The notes under the pieces: model-generated
What the model saw: only the letters and a program-made list of their open reading frames with translations
What the model was told of the DNA's origin: nothing
The model's database searches: none
Position numbers and translations under genes: made by a program
Part shown: positions 12,801 through 25,307 of the stretch, in pieces
Layout: every line of letters starts with the position of its first letter
How positions within the stretch are numbered: position 1 is the first letter of the stretch
Assembly (NCBI RefSeq): GCF_022539315.1
Contig: NC_066314.1
Span: 44,577,180-44,641,179 of the forward strand
Direction: 5' to 3'
DNA: 64,000 bases
Origin: Serinus canaria
Taxonomy: Eukaryota > Chordata > Aves > Passeriformes > Fringillidae

Positions 12801-13763
12801 CCCCTGTGTTAGACTCAAACTATCTACCACCATGCAAATAGCTTAGATAAGCTCTAAATTTGCTGAAGGAAGGTTCTGCCTTTGAATATAGGCAAGCTGG
12901 TCCATGAAATTCTGCTTCAATATTCAAAAGTGTCACAGGTCACTTTTCCTCAATTTCAACTCTGTATCTTAAGCCTAAGATTCACCCAGGCTGATTATGC
13001 TTTGGCAAATACTCAGTTCCTTTCTTATGCTTTATGTTGCAGAATCTGCCTCTAGTTAGCTCAGCTCAGGAAAGCACCCTATATAACAAAAATATGGTCT
13101 CAAAATGAGACTAGTTCAGCATATAATTTAGTTCTGTTTTTTAAAATGTCTATAACATTTATGTTGTATTTTGCACTGTGCGTGTATTTGAGAGTAAAAG
13201 CTCGATGGGTTAGTTCTATCCAGAGCAAGTGGTAGCTAATGAAACCTTTTATTAATAAAGTTTAGATAATTATCTGGGTAATTGTACAGACAAATAATTC
13301 AGTAATTTGAAATGATTTATTCTGTGTATAATGATACTTTATTCCCTCTAAGTGCAGTTTAACGTGTTAATTACAGAGACTCAAGGGACTTGTGAATAGT
13401 TATTCTAGTGATGGTATGCTATTAATTCTCCAGGGACATTGCTTTTTTGGAATAGCACCTACAGAATGGTTCAAACCTCCAGCCAATGAGCAACATTGGC
13501 AATTAAAGATTAAAGAACCCAACAAAAACAAAAACTGCCCTCCATTGTGAGGTGGGGTTGGTTTTGGTTTTTTTATTGGTTCAATTTGAATTTGATTTTT
13601 ATATGAAAACACACTACATCATTTTATCCTGTCTTTCCATATGACAATTCCTGTAAATTGCTAATCTTACAGCTCTTACAGTTGCAGACACCAGGGAGAT
13701 AAATCTGGTATTAAATAAAATAGATCGCTCAGTGCTGCTAGTCAATAATGCTAATGTATGTAC
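9837..13763. other. Unique non-coding sequence
   Basis: No recognised repeat or gene. About 9,930-10,055 is less AT-rich and ends in a donor-like CCAG|GTAGGT at 10,050, and it carries an antisense open frame at 9,861-10,139, but no protein family is recognised. About 12,190-12,380 is a block with an octamer-like ATTTGCAT site and could be regulatory; this is a guess. Confidence 0.45.
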
Positions 13764-13857
13764 CTCTGCTTTAGTCTGTGATAGCACCTTTTCCACTGGT
13801 ACTTCAATGATGTCTTTTGCAAATGCAGAACACAAAGGCCTTGCAAGCACTTCTTCT
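13764..13857 (-). other. Candidate coding exon, 94 bp, minus strand (unproven)
   Basis: On the minus strand the acceptor TATTACTTTCAG lies at 13,858-13,869 and the donor GAG|GTACAT sits just below 13,764. Between them one frame reads EEVLARPLCSAFAKDIIE, then VPVEKVLSQTKAE. The composition is protein-like, but a second frame is also open, and the first frame stays open beyond the donor to 13,614. I do not recognise the sequence. An exon of this size has a substantial chance of being open by accident, so this is only a lead. Confidence 0.22.
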
Positions 13858-16314
13858 CTGAAAGTAATATAATGCATCTAATCCTCAGGTGTGGAAACAT
13901 CAACCCCTGTGTCATTGGAAATATTGCTGTCTGACAAAAAGCTCAATTTTTGTAAATGAAGAGGTTTGGTGGGTTTTTTTCACTTTTTGGTTTCTTTAGA
14001 GGTTGTGTTTCTGTGGTTTGTTTTTTATGGTTTCTTTGTTTGGTTTTTGGGGTTTGTTTTGGTTTTGGTTTAAAAAATCTCTGATTGCTGCAAGGCAGAA
14101 CTTCATGAAGGCAGAACTTGTTCCTAATGGCTGGTGAGAGGGGGTACAACTAGCAGATTTGTCATCTCTGGACAGTCTGGTTGTGCTGGAACTGTTCTGA
14201 TCCTTGTTTTGATGTGGTGGTTTGAGTACCAGCTTCATGCCAGGAAGCTGGGAGCCCCTTGTCACCCCAGGATATCAGAATTCCAGGATCTTTTCTGTGC
14301 AGCAGGGAGGGGAGCTGCCCAGGCTTGGCTGTCACAGGTGTGACAGAGGCATTGCTGCAGGCTTCCTGGAGAGCTGTTACTGAGCAGGGCAAGTCCTGAA
14401 GTGTGTGTAATTAAGGTTCTCAGCTGTGATTCTACTCCATGTAAATGGGAAACCAAACAAGCCCAAAACACTGACAGTTGCTGTTGATCATCTGTGCAAC
14501 CTGTGCTTCAGACAGTTCTTCTGGGGAGTCCTTTGTCAGCAGTAGTACATTCTGCCATGTCATATTCCACCCATGTGAATGCTGTGCACTTGAATGGAGG
14601 CAGAGGGAGGGAAAATTGAATGATTTATTAGTAATAGGTATTGAAACTGCAGTCATGCACACCAGAAATCCTGCTGGTGAGTTTGCCACCTCAGTCCTGT
14701 CGTATCTGCAAATCCCAGTGATCTCTTTTTAGACCAAGTGGTTTAGATTACTCTGATATGTCACCTGACCTTAAAATTGATAGGACAATAGGTGCATTTG
14801 AGGAGGAGTCTACTTTCCATCACACAGAAATTTTTCTTTGCATTCACTATGTTTAGACCTATCATGCAAAAGACATCAATGCCCAGAGGAATCCAACCCA
14901 CTTGAGAAAACATGCTTTTTCCCTGGTCTTAATAGTATTGTCTGGTCTCAGGTTTCACTTTGGTGGAAATACCAGCTCCTCTGGAAAAAAATATGCAGCT
15001 CTTAAAATCAATGTATATTGTATAATTTCTAAAATGTCTAATTGTGAATTTTTACACAGTTATATTTAGCATACTGTAGGGAAAATGAGGGGATTCCAGA
15101 TATAGCAGAGGAAATAGTGACATTAGAAGATATTTCAAAAAGTGCAGCAAGAAAAATGAAGTCCCATGAAGTAGCAGCATCAGGAATATAGAGTATGTCA
15201 TTAATTTAGTAAATCTATAGATCACCATTCATTGGTATTCAAAACGTGCTAAACTGAGAATGTACTGATGTTATTAAAAAACCTTAGTAAGATTTTTTGT
15301 GATGGCTCATTAATGATTAAATCTGTCATACAGTTTATCCATATATAAATATCCATATAAATTGTGGATATTTATCATGCTGTTATTGTATCTAATACAC
15401 TAAAGAGATGTATATCTGATTAAGCTAGGAAAAACTCTGGTAGCTGGTATTTTATCTTTAGGGCAATGTATAAAGGCAGCCTATCTGGCCATGCATAAAT
15501 ACTCAGACATTATAACCTGCAGAACAATATTGATCTCTCAAAGTGATGACTGGTGGGAACAGCTATGAAAAATCAGGAAATACCCAAAGGGATGTAAGTT
15601 GGGGCAGGTTTCGAAATCTTGCTTGCAGAGATTCCCCAAATCCATTGCCTAGAGCTGCTAAAACTGGGCAGAAATGTATTGGTATTAATTCACAGAGTTC
15701 TAATTCCTGAATTGACCCTATTCCTAAAACAGAGTGAAGAAGTAAAATAGAGTTTTTAATGTGTTTCAGTACAAGGTCTTGCTTGTGGGAACAAGCTGGG
15801 AGCTGCCAACATGGGAGCAGGAAGCAGAGATTGTCCAGAGGATGACATGCTTCTAGATTATGTTTCCCTGTGGTTCACTAGCTGTTTTCCCCTGCTGCTG
15901 CTGAGAGTTTGTGAAGGCGCTCTCAACAGGGGCAAATGGATATAAAACATTAAAATGAGGAATAAATAAAGATTGTAATGAACTTAGGTCAAAGCAGATA
16001 GCAACATGAAAGTGAAACTAATTGAAGAGCTGATATATAGTACTAAAGAGAAAAAATATCTTAAAAGTAACTTGGAATGCATAATAACCAACACCTACCC
16101 AGAGGACATCCATATGTGCAGCAATGTTGGATTATGTGTTTGGGTGCCTAACATTGTAGTGTATTGCATTACTGAACTATGCTATTTTCTCACGAAGTTT
16201 TCAGGCAATAACAATCCAGTTGGATTGAAAAAAAAAAAAAAAACCAGAAAATAAAAGCTTTTTGCAGCTATTTTTTATCTCAAGGCCTCACTTTGTCTTT
16301 CCTACATTTTACAG
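13858..16314. other. Non-coding sequence with a GGTTTT-rich stretch
   Basis: A G/T-rich low-complexity tract of imperfect GGTTTT/GTTTT units lies at about 13,966-14,075. About 14,130-14,730 is somewhat richer in GC, with several overlapping spurious frames. An 11-bp inverted repeat is at 15,345-15,375. An A16 run is at 16,228-16,243. No gene or known transposon is recognised. Confidence 0.5.
15345..15375. repeat. Inverted repeat, 11-bp arms, 9-nt loop
   Basis: Left arm ATAAATATCCA (15,345-15,355) and right arm TGGATATTTAT (15,365-15,375) are perfectly complementary. A related TATCCATATA motif lies just upstream, so part of this may be AT-rich repetition. Confidence 0.8.
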
Positions 16315-16409
16315 TTTCCTCTTCCCCTGCATTTGCTTTCAAATCAGGGACAACTTGGAGGAGATTGTTGAAAGAAGTAAAAAGTACACAGCCAAATGAA
16401 AACTCTAAA
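16315..16409 (+). other. Candidate coding exon, 95 bp, plus strand (unproven)
   Basis: The acceptor is pyrimidine-rich (CTTTGTCTTTCCTACATTTTACAG, pieces at 16,291-16,314) and the donor is AAA|GTGAGT at 16,410. After two bases completing a codon, one frame reads SSSPAFAFKSGTTWRRLLKE, then VKSTQPNENSK, and ends on a codon boundary. Both splice sites are good and the peptide has a natural composition. I do not recognise the protein. The expected chance of an open frame in 95 bp is high, so confidence is limited. Confidence 0.3.
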
Positions 16410-19125
16410 GTGAGTGTTTTTTTTGAATATGTTATTCTCATTGAAAGCCTCTCAGGAAGCAAAATCAGATTTCTTTAAAAAACATTTTTGTACCATATAA
16501 AAATCCCCTTTTTCTCTTGTGTTTGGCAAATTACCTTCAGGCAGTCTGATAGAAGAGGAATTATTTTACTGAAAACTCAGGAGAGGATTTGCTTGTTGGC
16601 CAATTTACCCACTAAGCTATTAATTCTTCTGACCTTGGAGAAGAGAACTGGAAATGCATGTATGACATCTAAGCACCATTTCAGCTTAGAAAGCTGAAAG
16701 GAAACTTAATTTTATTTATATTGTGAAAATTTACGTCCAATCACAACGTTCAGCCAAGTGTCTTCCTGAGCCTGACATGTGCATTAAAATATTTTGGAAA
16801 AGGATCAGTGTGATGGTAGAAAGATGTTCTTCTAAAAGGCAGCTGCAGAGTCATTGCTTGTCTCATTGCATGAGGCACTGTAGTGCTCTTAGGGCTCCAG
16901 GAGATATAAACCAAGGTTTTACTGAGCACTTTCTCTGCATCATCCTGATAAGAATTTCTTATGCCACAAAATGTTTTTGGATCACTTTTATAACCAAATA
17001 CTTGTGCAGCAAAATTTTTTCTTACTCTGGTGTTATATATTTTTGGTAAGGGTGGAGAAAAAAAGCTGGTGGCTCACTTAACAGAAGGTTAAACGCCTTC
17101 TGTAAATGTTGCTAGAACTTGTCCATAATTTTTACTCTTTATGCTATTTGTTTTGAAACTTGTCTTTTTTACTGAGACCTTTCCCCCTGCTCCCACCACC
17201 GTGGAATAGTGTGGCTGTTTTGGTGATTATTGCAGACAAGTCCAAGGAAAAGGGGAATAAAAGGAAAGTAGATTTGCCATACCCTGACCTTTTCCAGCCT
17301 TGCCTTGAAACCAGTCTTTTTCACAGGAACAGTTAGCATTGCCAAATATTTAAGAATGAAGATGGCAGCATAGCATTGCTCCCTTCCCACCAGCCTTGTA
17401 GAGCAGAAAAGCCCAAGAGGTGCACACACAATGATACAGCTTCTTGTCTCCTCTCTTCTTCCTTTGCCTATGAGTTACTGAGAAACCCCAGGTCTTTATC
17501 ATCACTGAGCCATGGTTGGGTCTATGCACCTCAGCTGCATTCTGATGCTGTTCTGCCTAGTGCCATTGGATTAAATCAATCTGGACATTATTCAGCACTA
17601 TTTTGTTAAAGCTGGATCTACATGCTAGTGGGATAGGTTTGAGCTAACAATTTTTTCCAAATGGAAGTCTCAAATTGTCTTGTGCTTGCTGAGCGATAGT
17701 CTGCTCTGCAAGCTTCCCCAGTTCCCACTGATGACCAAAGTGGCCTACAGGTGATTCAGAGAGCACATCCTGACACAGTGTCCTGAGCATAGGGACAGGG
17801 GGTCCCCAAACTTAGCTGTACAGCTACCTCAGTCACAGTGTGGACTCCCCCAGTTTGGATCAGGGCAACCATAAGGAGAGTGAACCGCAGAGAAAGTCAC
17901 AGTTCAGGCTGTTTACGAGGTGAGAGACTCTTATATAAGCTTTTAATGCTACTAAAAAAAGGAAGGAGCTAAAAAGCTGATGTTTATCTCACAGGGATTT
18001 CTCAGCGATTTCACCTGTGCCGTGCAGCAAAGCTGCTGCCCAAGGAATTCTTTCTCAAAAACCCCCAAAGGTAAATGTTACCTACCCTATCAAACACTGA
18101 ATTTGCAGTTGCTCTTCCAGAGGAAGTTGGTTATCTGGCACTGTTGTTGTGAAGACACCTCTAAAATATTTTAATGAACAAGAATTTTACTTAAAGAAGA
18201 CTGCAGACTTGAACATAGTCTTGTCTTGCCTATCCACTGCAGAAATATAGATGAGATTTAAAAGCCACAGTAATTTATGAGCTGTACTTAGAACCTATAA
18301 AGGGATATCTTGGATTCAGAATTGTTTCATTCCCGATGCGATTTAGAAGATTAAACTGTCATATTTTAGCACAGATAGATGATTGCTGTAATTAATCATG
18401 TACCATGAATTTCTATTATTTAGAAGCTACTTCATATAAAAGTTGAAAATACTTTTTATATATTGCAGAATTAAGTAGCCTTATAATTATTTTTTATAGA
18501 TATATGTTGATTTGTTTCATATTCAGAGGATATTTACTTTACAAAATAATCCAATATACTAAATGCATACTGCAAAACAATACAGTAATGGAGTGTTTGC
18601 TAATGACTTCAATTTAAGTACAGCCTGTCTAATAGCTGAGATAAGATGTTACTAAAAGAGTTGCTAATGATTTGAAAATTACTACCAAAATTGTGTTCAG
18701 TCTAGGAGGGGTTGCAGACATAATTGTGCTAATAAATATCCAAGTCAGCCCTGATTTTGAAGCTTGTATCCTGATTCCTATGAGTTTTAGTAATCAAACA
18801 GAGCTAAATCATGCTGCTGTACTCACATGAATGGCCTCTCTGGTGGTGCTGCTCATTTGAGTAAAGAGAGCAAAAACACAAAATGCATGAAACATTCATA
18901 AATGATTATGCACTTGTTAAAATGCTTAACTGTGCATGTTCCTTCCAATTCTACCTACTGAAATTTGGTATATACACAATCCTGAGTTTGTATACAGATG
19001 TATAGAATTTTAAAATTTGGCTAAGCCAGGATTCCATTCCTATCTGTACCTTACTGTAAAGCATTGTGCATGTACCAGTGTCACTGTCACCTTTTATTAC
19101 ATTACTTAGGTGCTCAAAGGGCTCA
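16410..19125. other. Unique non-coding sequence
   Basis: Nothing recognised. 18,240-18,610 and 18,870-19,020 are strongly AT-rich with many TAAT-type cores. There are no CR1 or LTR ends. Confidence 0.5.
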
Positions 19126-19163
19126 TCTAGGACAAGATAAACCTTCTAGGACAAGATAAACCT
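19126..19163. repeat. Tandem duplication, 2 x 19 bp
   Basis: TCTAGGACAAGATAAACCT occurs twice back to back (19,126-19,144 and 19,145-19,163), identical. Confidence 0.95.
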
Positions 19164-20016
19164 GAGCTCAGTTTCTTCTCTGCCTGCATGGCACTAAAGT
19201 TAAGTCTTACAGCTTCTAAGAAAATGATCTAAAAAAGCAAGCTAATAAAGAGGGTAAATCATAGCTTCTTATGGGAGCAATGTGTCAGTTTGACTATGGC
19301 TCAGAGCAAATCTGAATTTGGTTTCTATTCTCTCCTGTGGACTGCATATGTAGTTTACCTTAAATAGGAAGATAATAGAATGCATTGGATAGATCTTGGG
19401 ACAGCAACTGAACCAAAATTCATTATTTCCAGTGAGCCAGCCTCAACATGACACCACCCCAGAGGAGCCTTCAATTTGGTAATTAGCCTGTAAAAAGAGG
19501 GCTGCCTATTTCTGCCCTCTGATGAGGCATGAGCATGAGATAGGGTTAGAGCTGGATTGTCTTAGCAGCACTCAGATATTTCTGGGAGTAGCACAATGCA
19601 AAATTCTGCAATCCCAAAGCAGAAACTTGGTAAGCTGTGGTACTATTCCACAGCTGGATCAGCACTTAGTAAATCAGAATTTGGTGTCTAAATGTGAAAA
19701 TCTCCCAAAGCTTTTGCACAACCTCCTATTTTAGTGTTAGTATTTCAGCTTTTGTTCTTGGGAAAAAAAAAGGGGGCCTCTGGCACAGTGAATTTAATTT
19801 TTTTTCCATTCAGAAATAGAATAAAACCTCTGCACAGCTGCTCGTAAGATGCAACATTTGAAAGTGTTAGTTCTGAACCAAAGATGTGAAAAACAGTTTG
19901 TCCACCACTTTCCCAACAAGGTATGGATTGTGTGTTCCTTCTGCTCCCCACTGCAAAGTGAGGCAGTGGACCTGCTAACCTATATCTATGTCAACCCCCT
20001 TGCTGCAAATTGATGG
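19164..20016. other. Unique non-coding sequence
   Basis: No gene, repeat or regulatory element that I can support. Confidence 0.5.
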
Positions 20017-20059
20017 CTGAGGCTGACTCCTAAGGTACTTTATTAGGAGTCAGCCTCAG
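20017..20059. repeat. Perfect inverted repeat (17-bp stem, 9-nt loop)
   Basis: Left arm CTGAGGCTGACTCCTAA (20,017-20,033) and right arm TTAGGAGTCAGCCTCAG (20,043-20,059) are fully complementary, separated by GGTACTTTA. Pairing stops at 20,016/20,060. The stem is GC-mixed rather than simple AT repeat, so chance is unlikely. It is short for a microRNA precursor. A fold-back (template-switch) mutation is a plausible origin. Confidence 0.95.
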
Positions 20060-22093
20060 ACTTTGCAAACATGAAGTCAGTGGTGTGTGCTGAAGTGGTC
20101 TCATGGGTGAGCTGGGAGGATGCCAAGGAAGGCAGATGTGCCTTTAGAGGAGCAAGTGAAAGGGGCAGCACCCTGGTGTACCTGCCTTGGTATCCCAAAT
20201 TCCCTCCTACTGACCAGAGGAGTGTTACAAGGCTCCTGACAGCCTTGGAGAGCTGCAGCTGCAAGCCACGAGGAGCAGTGCTAAAAGGCTGTATTCAGCT
20301 ATAGGTCAGAGAGAGAAAAGAAAGGCTAAGAAAGGAATATGGGAGGCTTGATTCACTTGGCTGCTTCCCTTCCCATTGCAGCTGCTCTACTTCAGGTTAT
20401 TTACCAGGCCTGAATTCCTCCTTTATTCATCATTGTTGACTGTAGCTAGCTTGCTTTGGGGTTGAAAGGAGCTGGAGTCAATTATGTGTCTGGGTGCTTT
20501 TGAATGTCTTAAGTGTGGTAGATGGCTGCAACCCCTACTGCTCATGTCTAATGAGGCAAGGCAGAGACCTGCTAGCCTCTGGTCCAGCACAGGTCTGTGG
20601 GAATGCTTCAAAGAGCCAAAAAAAAGTAAACAGGAAGGGAGAGAACTGTGTTGCCACTGGTTTGCAAGGCATCAGCAGCTATAGCACTGTTCCCTCTGCC
20701 TCTCTGCCTGCTCTGGAAATGCCCCTGTGCAGGGTAGGGGTGCTGCTCTATGCCACCTCCAGTGCTGCCTAATGCAGGTGGACTGTCTTCAGGTGGCTGA
20801 AAGGTTTTGGGCAGGTAAGTGCAGTAAGCAGTGAATGAGGTGCTGGGCTGCAGCTGTGGTACCCTGTTAAAGCTCCAGCAAGTGCTCCTGGTGCCTGACA
20901 TCACTCACCACCAGCTCATCTGCTGGGTTCCATCCTGCCTCTGCTGACAAAAGCTTGGGCTGACACAGTGGTGCTTACTGACTTACACTTTACAGCATCA
21001 CTTACCTCACCCCTGCTTCTAGACCTCAATTTCTTGGATTTAGGCTAGAGAGTTCACATTGCTGTTCACCTCCTCTGACTCCTCTGACTTGGATCTTAGT
21101 TAATTATCTGTAGACAAAGCCACAGTTGATGCCTTATCAACTAGAACGACTGAATTAATCGGCTTTGTTAGGCAAAGGTTACAGCAAGGGGGTGACCATC
21201 CTATCCATCTGTTCACTCATCTCTTGAAGAGTAACCATAACAGAACTCTTAAAAATCCTATTAATGGATTATAGGTCAATAACCTAGACACTCCGATAGC
21301 TCTGCAAGGAACTATGGACAAAATATCTTGGATTAATGCATTCTCTGAATATTTTTATAGAGCCTTTTACAGATTTTTTCCCTCTCAAATGCTAATGTGT
21401 TCTGCAAGTAGAAAGAAAATGGCTTTTTACCACTGCATTCCTTTGATGTGGCTAGGCAAAGCAGGGAGGTACCTAAAACTATGTAAAGGCATTGAGCTGA
21501 TCAATTCATATGTAAAGTTCAAGGAGAAAACTTTGGCCTTTTGCCTTCAGAAGTAATCATCCAAGCCACAGAATTGTCTCATCCTGACGCATGAGGAGTC
21601 TCAAGCATTGAAATCCAAAAGTTCACCCAATTTACTACTGGTGATCAAATTGGCAAAATATACCAAGGAAGCATCAGACAATTCACTGTGCAGCACGCCT
21701 TGCTGAGGTGAATCTCATCTCTCTCAAATTCTCTTTTAGAATAGTTTTATACAAGAAGGCAAGGAAATTCTGTCCCTTTTTTTTTTTTTTTTTAATTATG
21801 AAAACTATCACTTGGAGGTGCATTGTAACCTATTCAAATGTTAGGGCTCTAAACATGGTGTTTGTGCTTGGTTTGCAGTAAGGACAGCTGTGAGGCAGGG
21901 TGACCATTTATCTCTGTTCTTTTTGGCCTTGACAGCTAGACTTGACATCTCCAGTTGCTGCAGGGCAGGAACCACACCCAGAATAGGGCACAACCTGCAC
22001 AGAGCAGTGTACCAAATCTTTGTCCCTAATGTCCATCAGTTGAAAAAAACCTGAATCCTAAATTTGGGAAGTTGAAGGTTTATGCCATTGTGG
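20060..22093. other. Unique non-coding sequence, moderately GC-rich at the left
   Basis: About 20,060-21,060 is GC-richer with many overlapping meaningless frames. GGCAG|GTAAGTGC at 20,816 is a strong donor-like site but only a tiny upstream interval is open. A T17 run sits at 21,777-21,793. No repeat family is recognised. Confidence 0.45.
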
Positions 22094-22140
22094 AGATGGC
22101 ATAAACAAATAGCATAAACAAATAGATGGCATAAACAAAT
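22094..22140. repeat. Short tandem repeat of an AGATGGCATAAACAAAT unit
   Basis: Three consecutive units share the GCATAAACAAAT core. The outer two are 17 bp and identical, and the middle one is a 13-bp shortened copy (22,111-22,123). Confidence 0.9.
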
Positions 22141-25100
22141 AGCAATTTGTTGCTATTATCTTCAGGGCTAAAATAGTTTTTAAGGTTCTCACCTTCCCCT
22201 ACTATTATTTTACAAGAAGGAAGGCATCTGCAAGGACTGAGGACAATTTGGACTTGGTCTCAAATAAATATAGGATCCTCATCTTTTCTGGAACAAAAAG
22301 CAATGGAAAGTGTTTAAAATACTGCATTTATGCTCTGGAAATAACAGTGGTGTTTTCCCAGGAGTTTTTTCATTGGGGTGTGTTTGCATTATAAAATTGC
22401 TGGTTTTAAGCAGAGCAAGTTTTTCTGTTCAGTAGATATGCATTGTTTCCCAAGACCTTTCTGTGCTTCTTCCAGGCTTGCAGAAAGGACCCAGTACCCT
22501 ACCATGCTTTTCACCTCTCAGGATGAATGTCTGGGCTCTTGCAGAGAAACTTCTTTCCTTCCTGAGGCATACCCCAGAGAACAGTGATGCTAAGATTACT
22601 CTCACAGGGCTGGACCTCTACAAGGAGCTAGTCTGCCCAAGTTGCTGAGATTTCTTCCGCCACCTGCAGAACAAAAAAAAAGTTTACAGAACAACCCTAT
22701 CCCTCAGGAGCAGAGAGTTCAAGGGGAGCCTGGAAAGTTGGTCACAAAAGTCCAGTTCTTCCTCCTCACCCAGAAAGCCATCACCAGAGAACATACTTTA
22801 TTTTTTTTATTTTCAAAAGCAACCCTGAAAAAAGCTGGAAAGCAGAGCTGGAAGCAGGCTGAGGAAGTGGGGACACACAACTGGAGGGGCAAAAGTCCTT
22901 CTGGACAGCAGCAAAAGCAGTTCTAGGAAAACCAGGGCAGCCACTGTCTCTCAGCACCATGATGCTGAGGTGCTTCTGGATGTGTCTGACCCAGGAACTG
23001 ACCCAGAGTGCTGAGATCCAGCCTTGAGGTGTGAAAAGCGACCAGCATGAGCTCATTGGGCTGCTCGGAGGGCAGGATTCAAGCACAGAGCTCTGTGGTG
23101 CTGCCAGGTTGTTTACTTATTGCCCTGGCCTAAATGACTGCCCAGCAAGACCAGCACTAAATTCTCTCTATGTCACACATTGCTTTAGGAAAAAGAAAAA
23201 AAAAGTAGGATCAACTTGAGAACATTAGTACATCTTTACGATCTGCAAATTGTACACAAATTTTCTCTGAATATCACAAATTCTTTCCTGCCCTCTCATT
23301 TCTGGGAAAGGTGATGTAAGTCCTAAGGGATGATCAATAAAGGTATTGTCTAAACAGTTCTGAGCAAATCTTCCTTGACCAACTCCCAAAAAATTGTGTC
23401 AGCAAGACAGTTTGTTTTGTCAAGATTTTGTTTTTAATCTGAACCCACTGATCTGAATGGATGTTTCTTTTTTCTGCTTTCATGTCTTAGCTCTTACCTG
23501 TCCCACATTCCTTCTGGAAGCATATGAGTAACACTTTCACTAGAGAGTAGGACACAAACAGAAAGTGGCTTATAAAGAAAGATAATTTAGACAGTAAGAG
23601 GTGAGGGCAAATCTCTTCTGCTGCAGTCAGTGTGACTAGTTGTGTGAACAAAGCAAACAGGATTTGGCTTTTGCTGCAGTCCCAGCCACCTTTTATCATT
23701 GGAGAGAGAGAAAAAAACCATAAAATTAAATAGGTATCATCCCCCCTGCATTCCTAGTGTAACTATTTTAACTGGAATGCCTCATAAACAGATAAAGGCA
23801 CTCTTGAGCTTTGGGATGATCATTTTTTAAATGACCATTTAGGACTGGATTATGGTTTTACATTTTTACCTTGGAGCTTTTAAGGGCTGTTTGGGACATT
23901 AAGTGCTAACATATCAGAGCTTAAACTGAAAGGCAATGTTGCTTGCGGTCGTACTGCCCAGCAAAATAATATAGTTTTGCTGCTGTTAATAGGTAAATAC
24001 TTTCATTTGTGGAAGGAAAATGGTGATTCAAAATCATTTGATGCCCCTTAAACTCTCCCAGCAGCTGGATATTTTGCATTGGTTTCTGTAATATTCTTGT
24101 GATAACATTCCTATCCCGCAGGGGTCTGCTCGAATATCGGAGCACTCATCTTTTTTTAGTTTTGCATAATGTGAGATATTAAAATTAAGGCTGGTGTTTA
24201 CTGTTCAGTTCTTACACACATATTCCACATTCACAGCTAGATATTATTTCCCTTGGAAATGCTTTCTGTCCCTGCCAGTTACTGAGTGCAATCAGATAGC
24301 TTTGCATGGGCCAGCATACCAATTAAGCCCCATGCCAGGGATGCACGCTGCTGCCTCCGTCAGAGGCTCTGTGGTTCATCAGCAAGTGAGCCGTGTGCTC
24401 TGATAAGGAGAAAGCCTGGACCCACAATGGAGGCAGAATCTAGTTCCCAAAAAAGCTTCCAGAGAGTGGTTTGAGGGGGAACGGGGAAAAGGGGCAGGCA
24501 GCAGTAAAATGGCTTGAAAAATGAAAAAGGAGGAAAGATTAATGAAAGCAGGATCAGAAAAATATTCAATTAGAACTTGAAGGCCTGGTCACATTACTCT
24601 GTGTTATTGTACATCTTGTCACTACCCAAATCTGTTGCTAAAGTGTTGGCATTTGTCTTCATTATGCAGTAAAATGGTATAATGAATAGGTTACAAATAT
24701 GATGGAGGAAATGCCCTGGAACTATCACAATGCCTGAAAATGAAAAATGAAAATGAAAATTTAAATTACTGGTGTGTGGCATCTGCCAAGTACACAGAGT
24801 GATGTGAAGAGTGTAACATGATTTTGTTCTGATGATGCCTTCAAAGTTTCTGCTCCCCTTCAAAGGGGTGTTCAGGCTGAATCCTTCCTTAAAAGCCAAT
24901 GTCAGGGATGTGATACACAGAGAGCAGCATTTGACACGTTTCCTAGCTGCAAGGAACTGCACAGCCTGATACCTTAGGTCTGGTTTTAGAAACTTCTGCA
25001 AGCAGAACTCCCCCACATTTCAGGTGGAGAGCTGGTTAATGTATAGATTCTGGCTTTTAACAATTAAATTAAATTTGAGATGGGGGAAAAAAAAAGCTAC

Positions 25101-25261
25101 TATCTCAGCCTAGTTAATTAGACATGATTTAGTCTTCAAAATTGCAATGATCCATATAGACATGCTACTTTTCAAACTCAGTTTTGCCTTTGACTGATTA
25201 TTATCTTCTAGAAATACATTTTCAAGATATTTAAACCTAACATTTGGCCTACTTTAAAACT
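22141..25261. other. Unique non-coding sequence
   Basis: No gene or transposon recognised. About 23,920-24,470 has a few CpGs (for example around 24,115-24,140) and slightly complex sequence that could be conserved non-coding DNA. A 140-codon minus-strand open frame (24,594-25,016) shows no protein resemblance. Confidence 0.45.
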
Positions 25262-25307
25262 GCAAGATTCTGAAAATCAGTACAGCAAGATTCTGAAAAT
25301 CAGTACC
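25262..25307. repeat. Tandem duplication, 2 x 23 bp
   Basis: GCAAGATTCTGAAAATCAGT + AC(A/C) occurs twice in succession (25,262-25,284 and 25,285-25,307), differing only in the last base. Confidence 0.95.

Noticed and set aside
22094..22140. CRISPR-like short repeats
   Set aside because: Only three units without unique spacers, in an animal genome; a simple tandem repeat.
24594..25016. 140-codon minus-strand frame
   Set aside because: No protein resemblance; consistent with chance in 64 kb.
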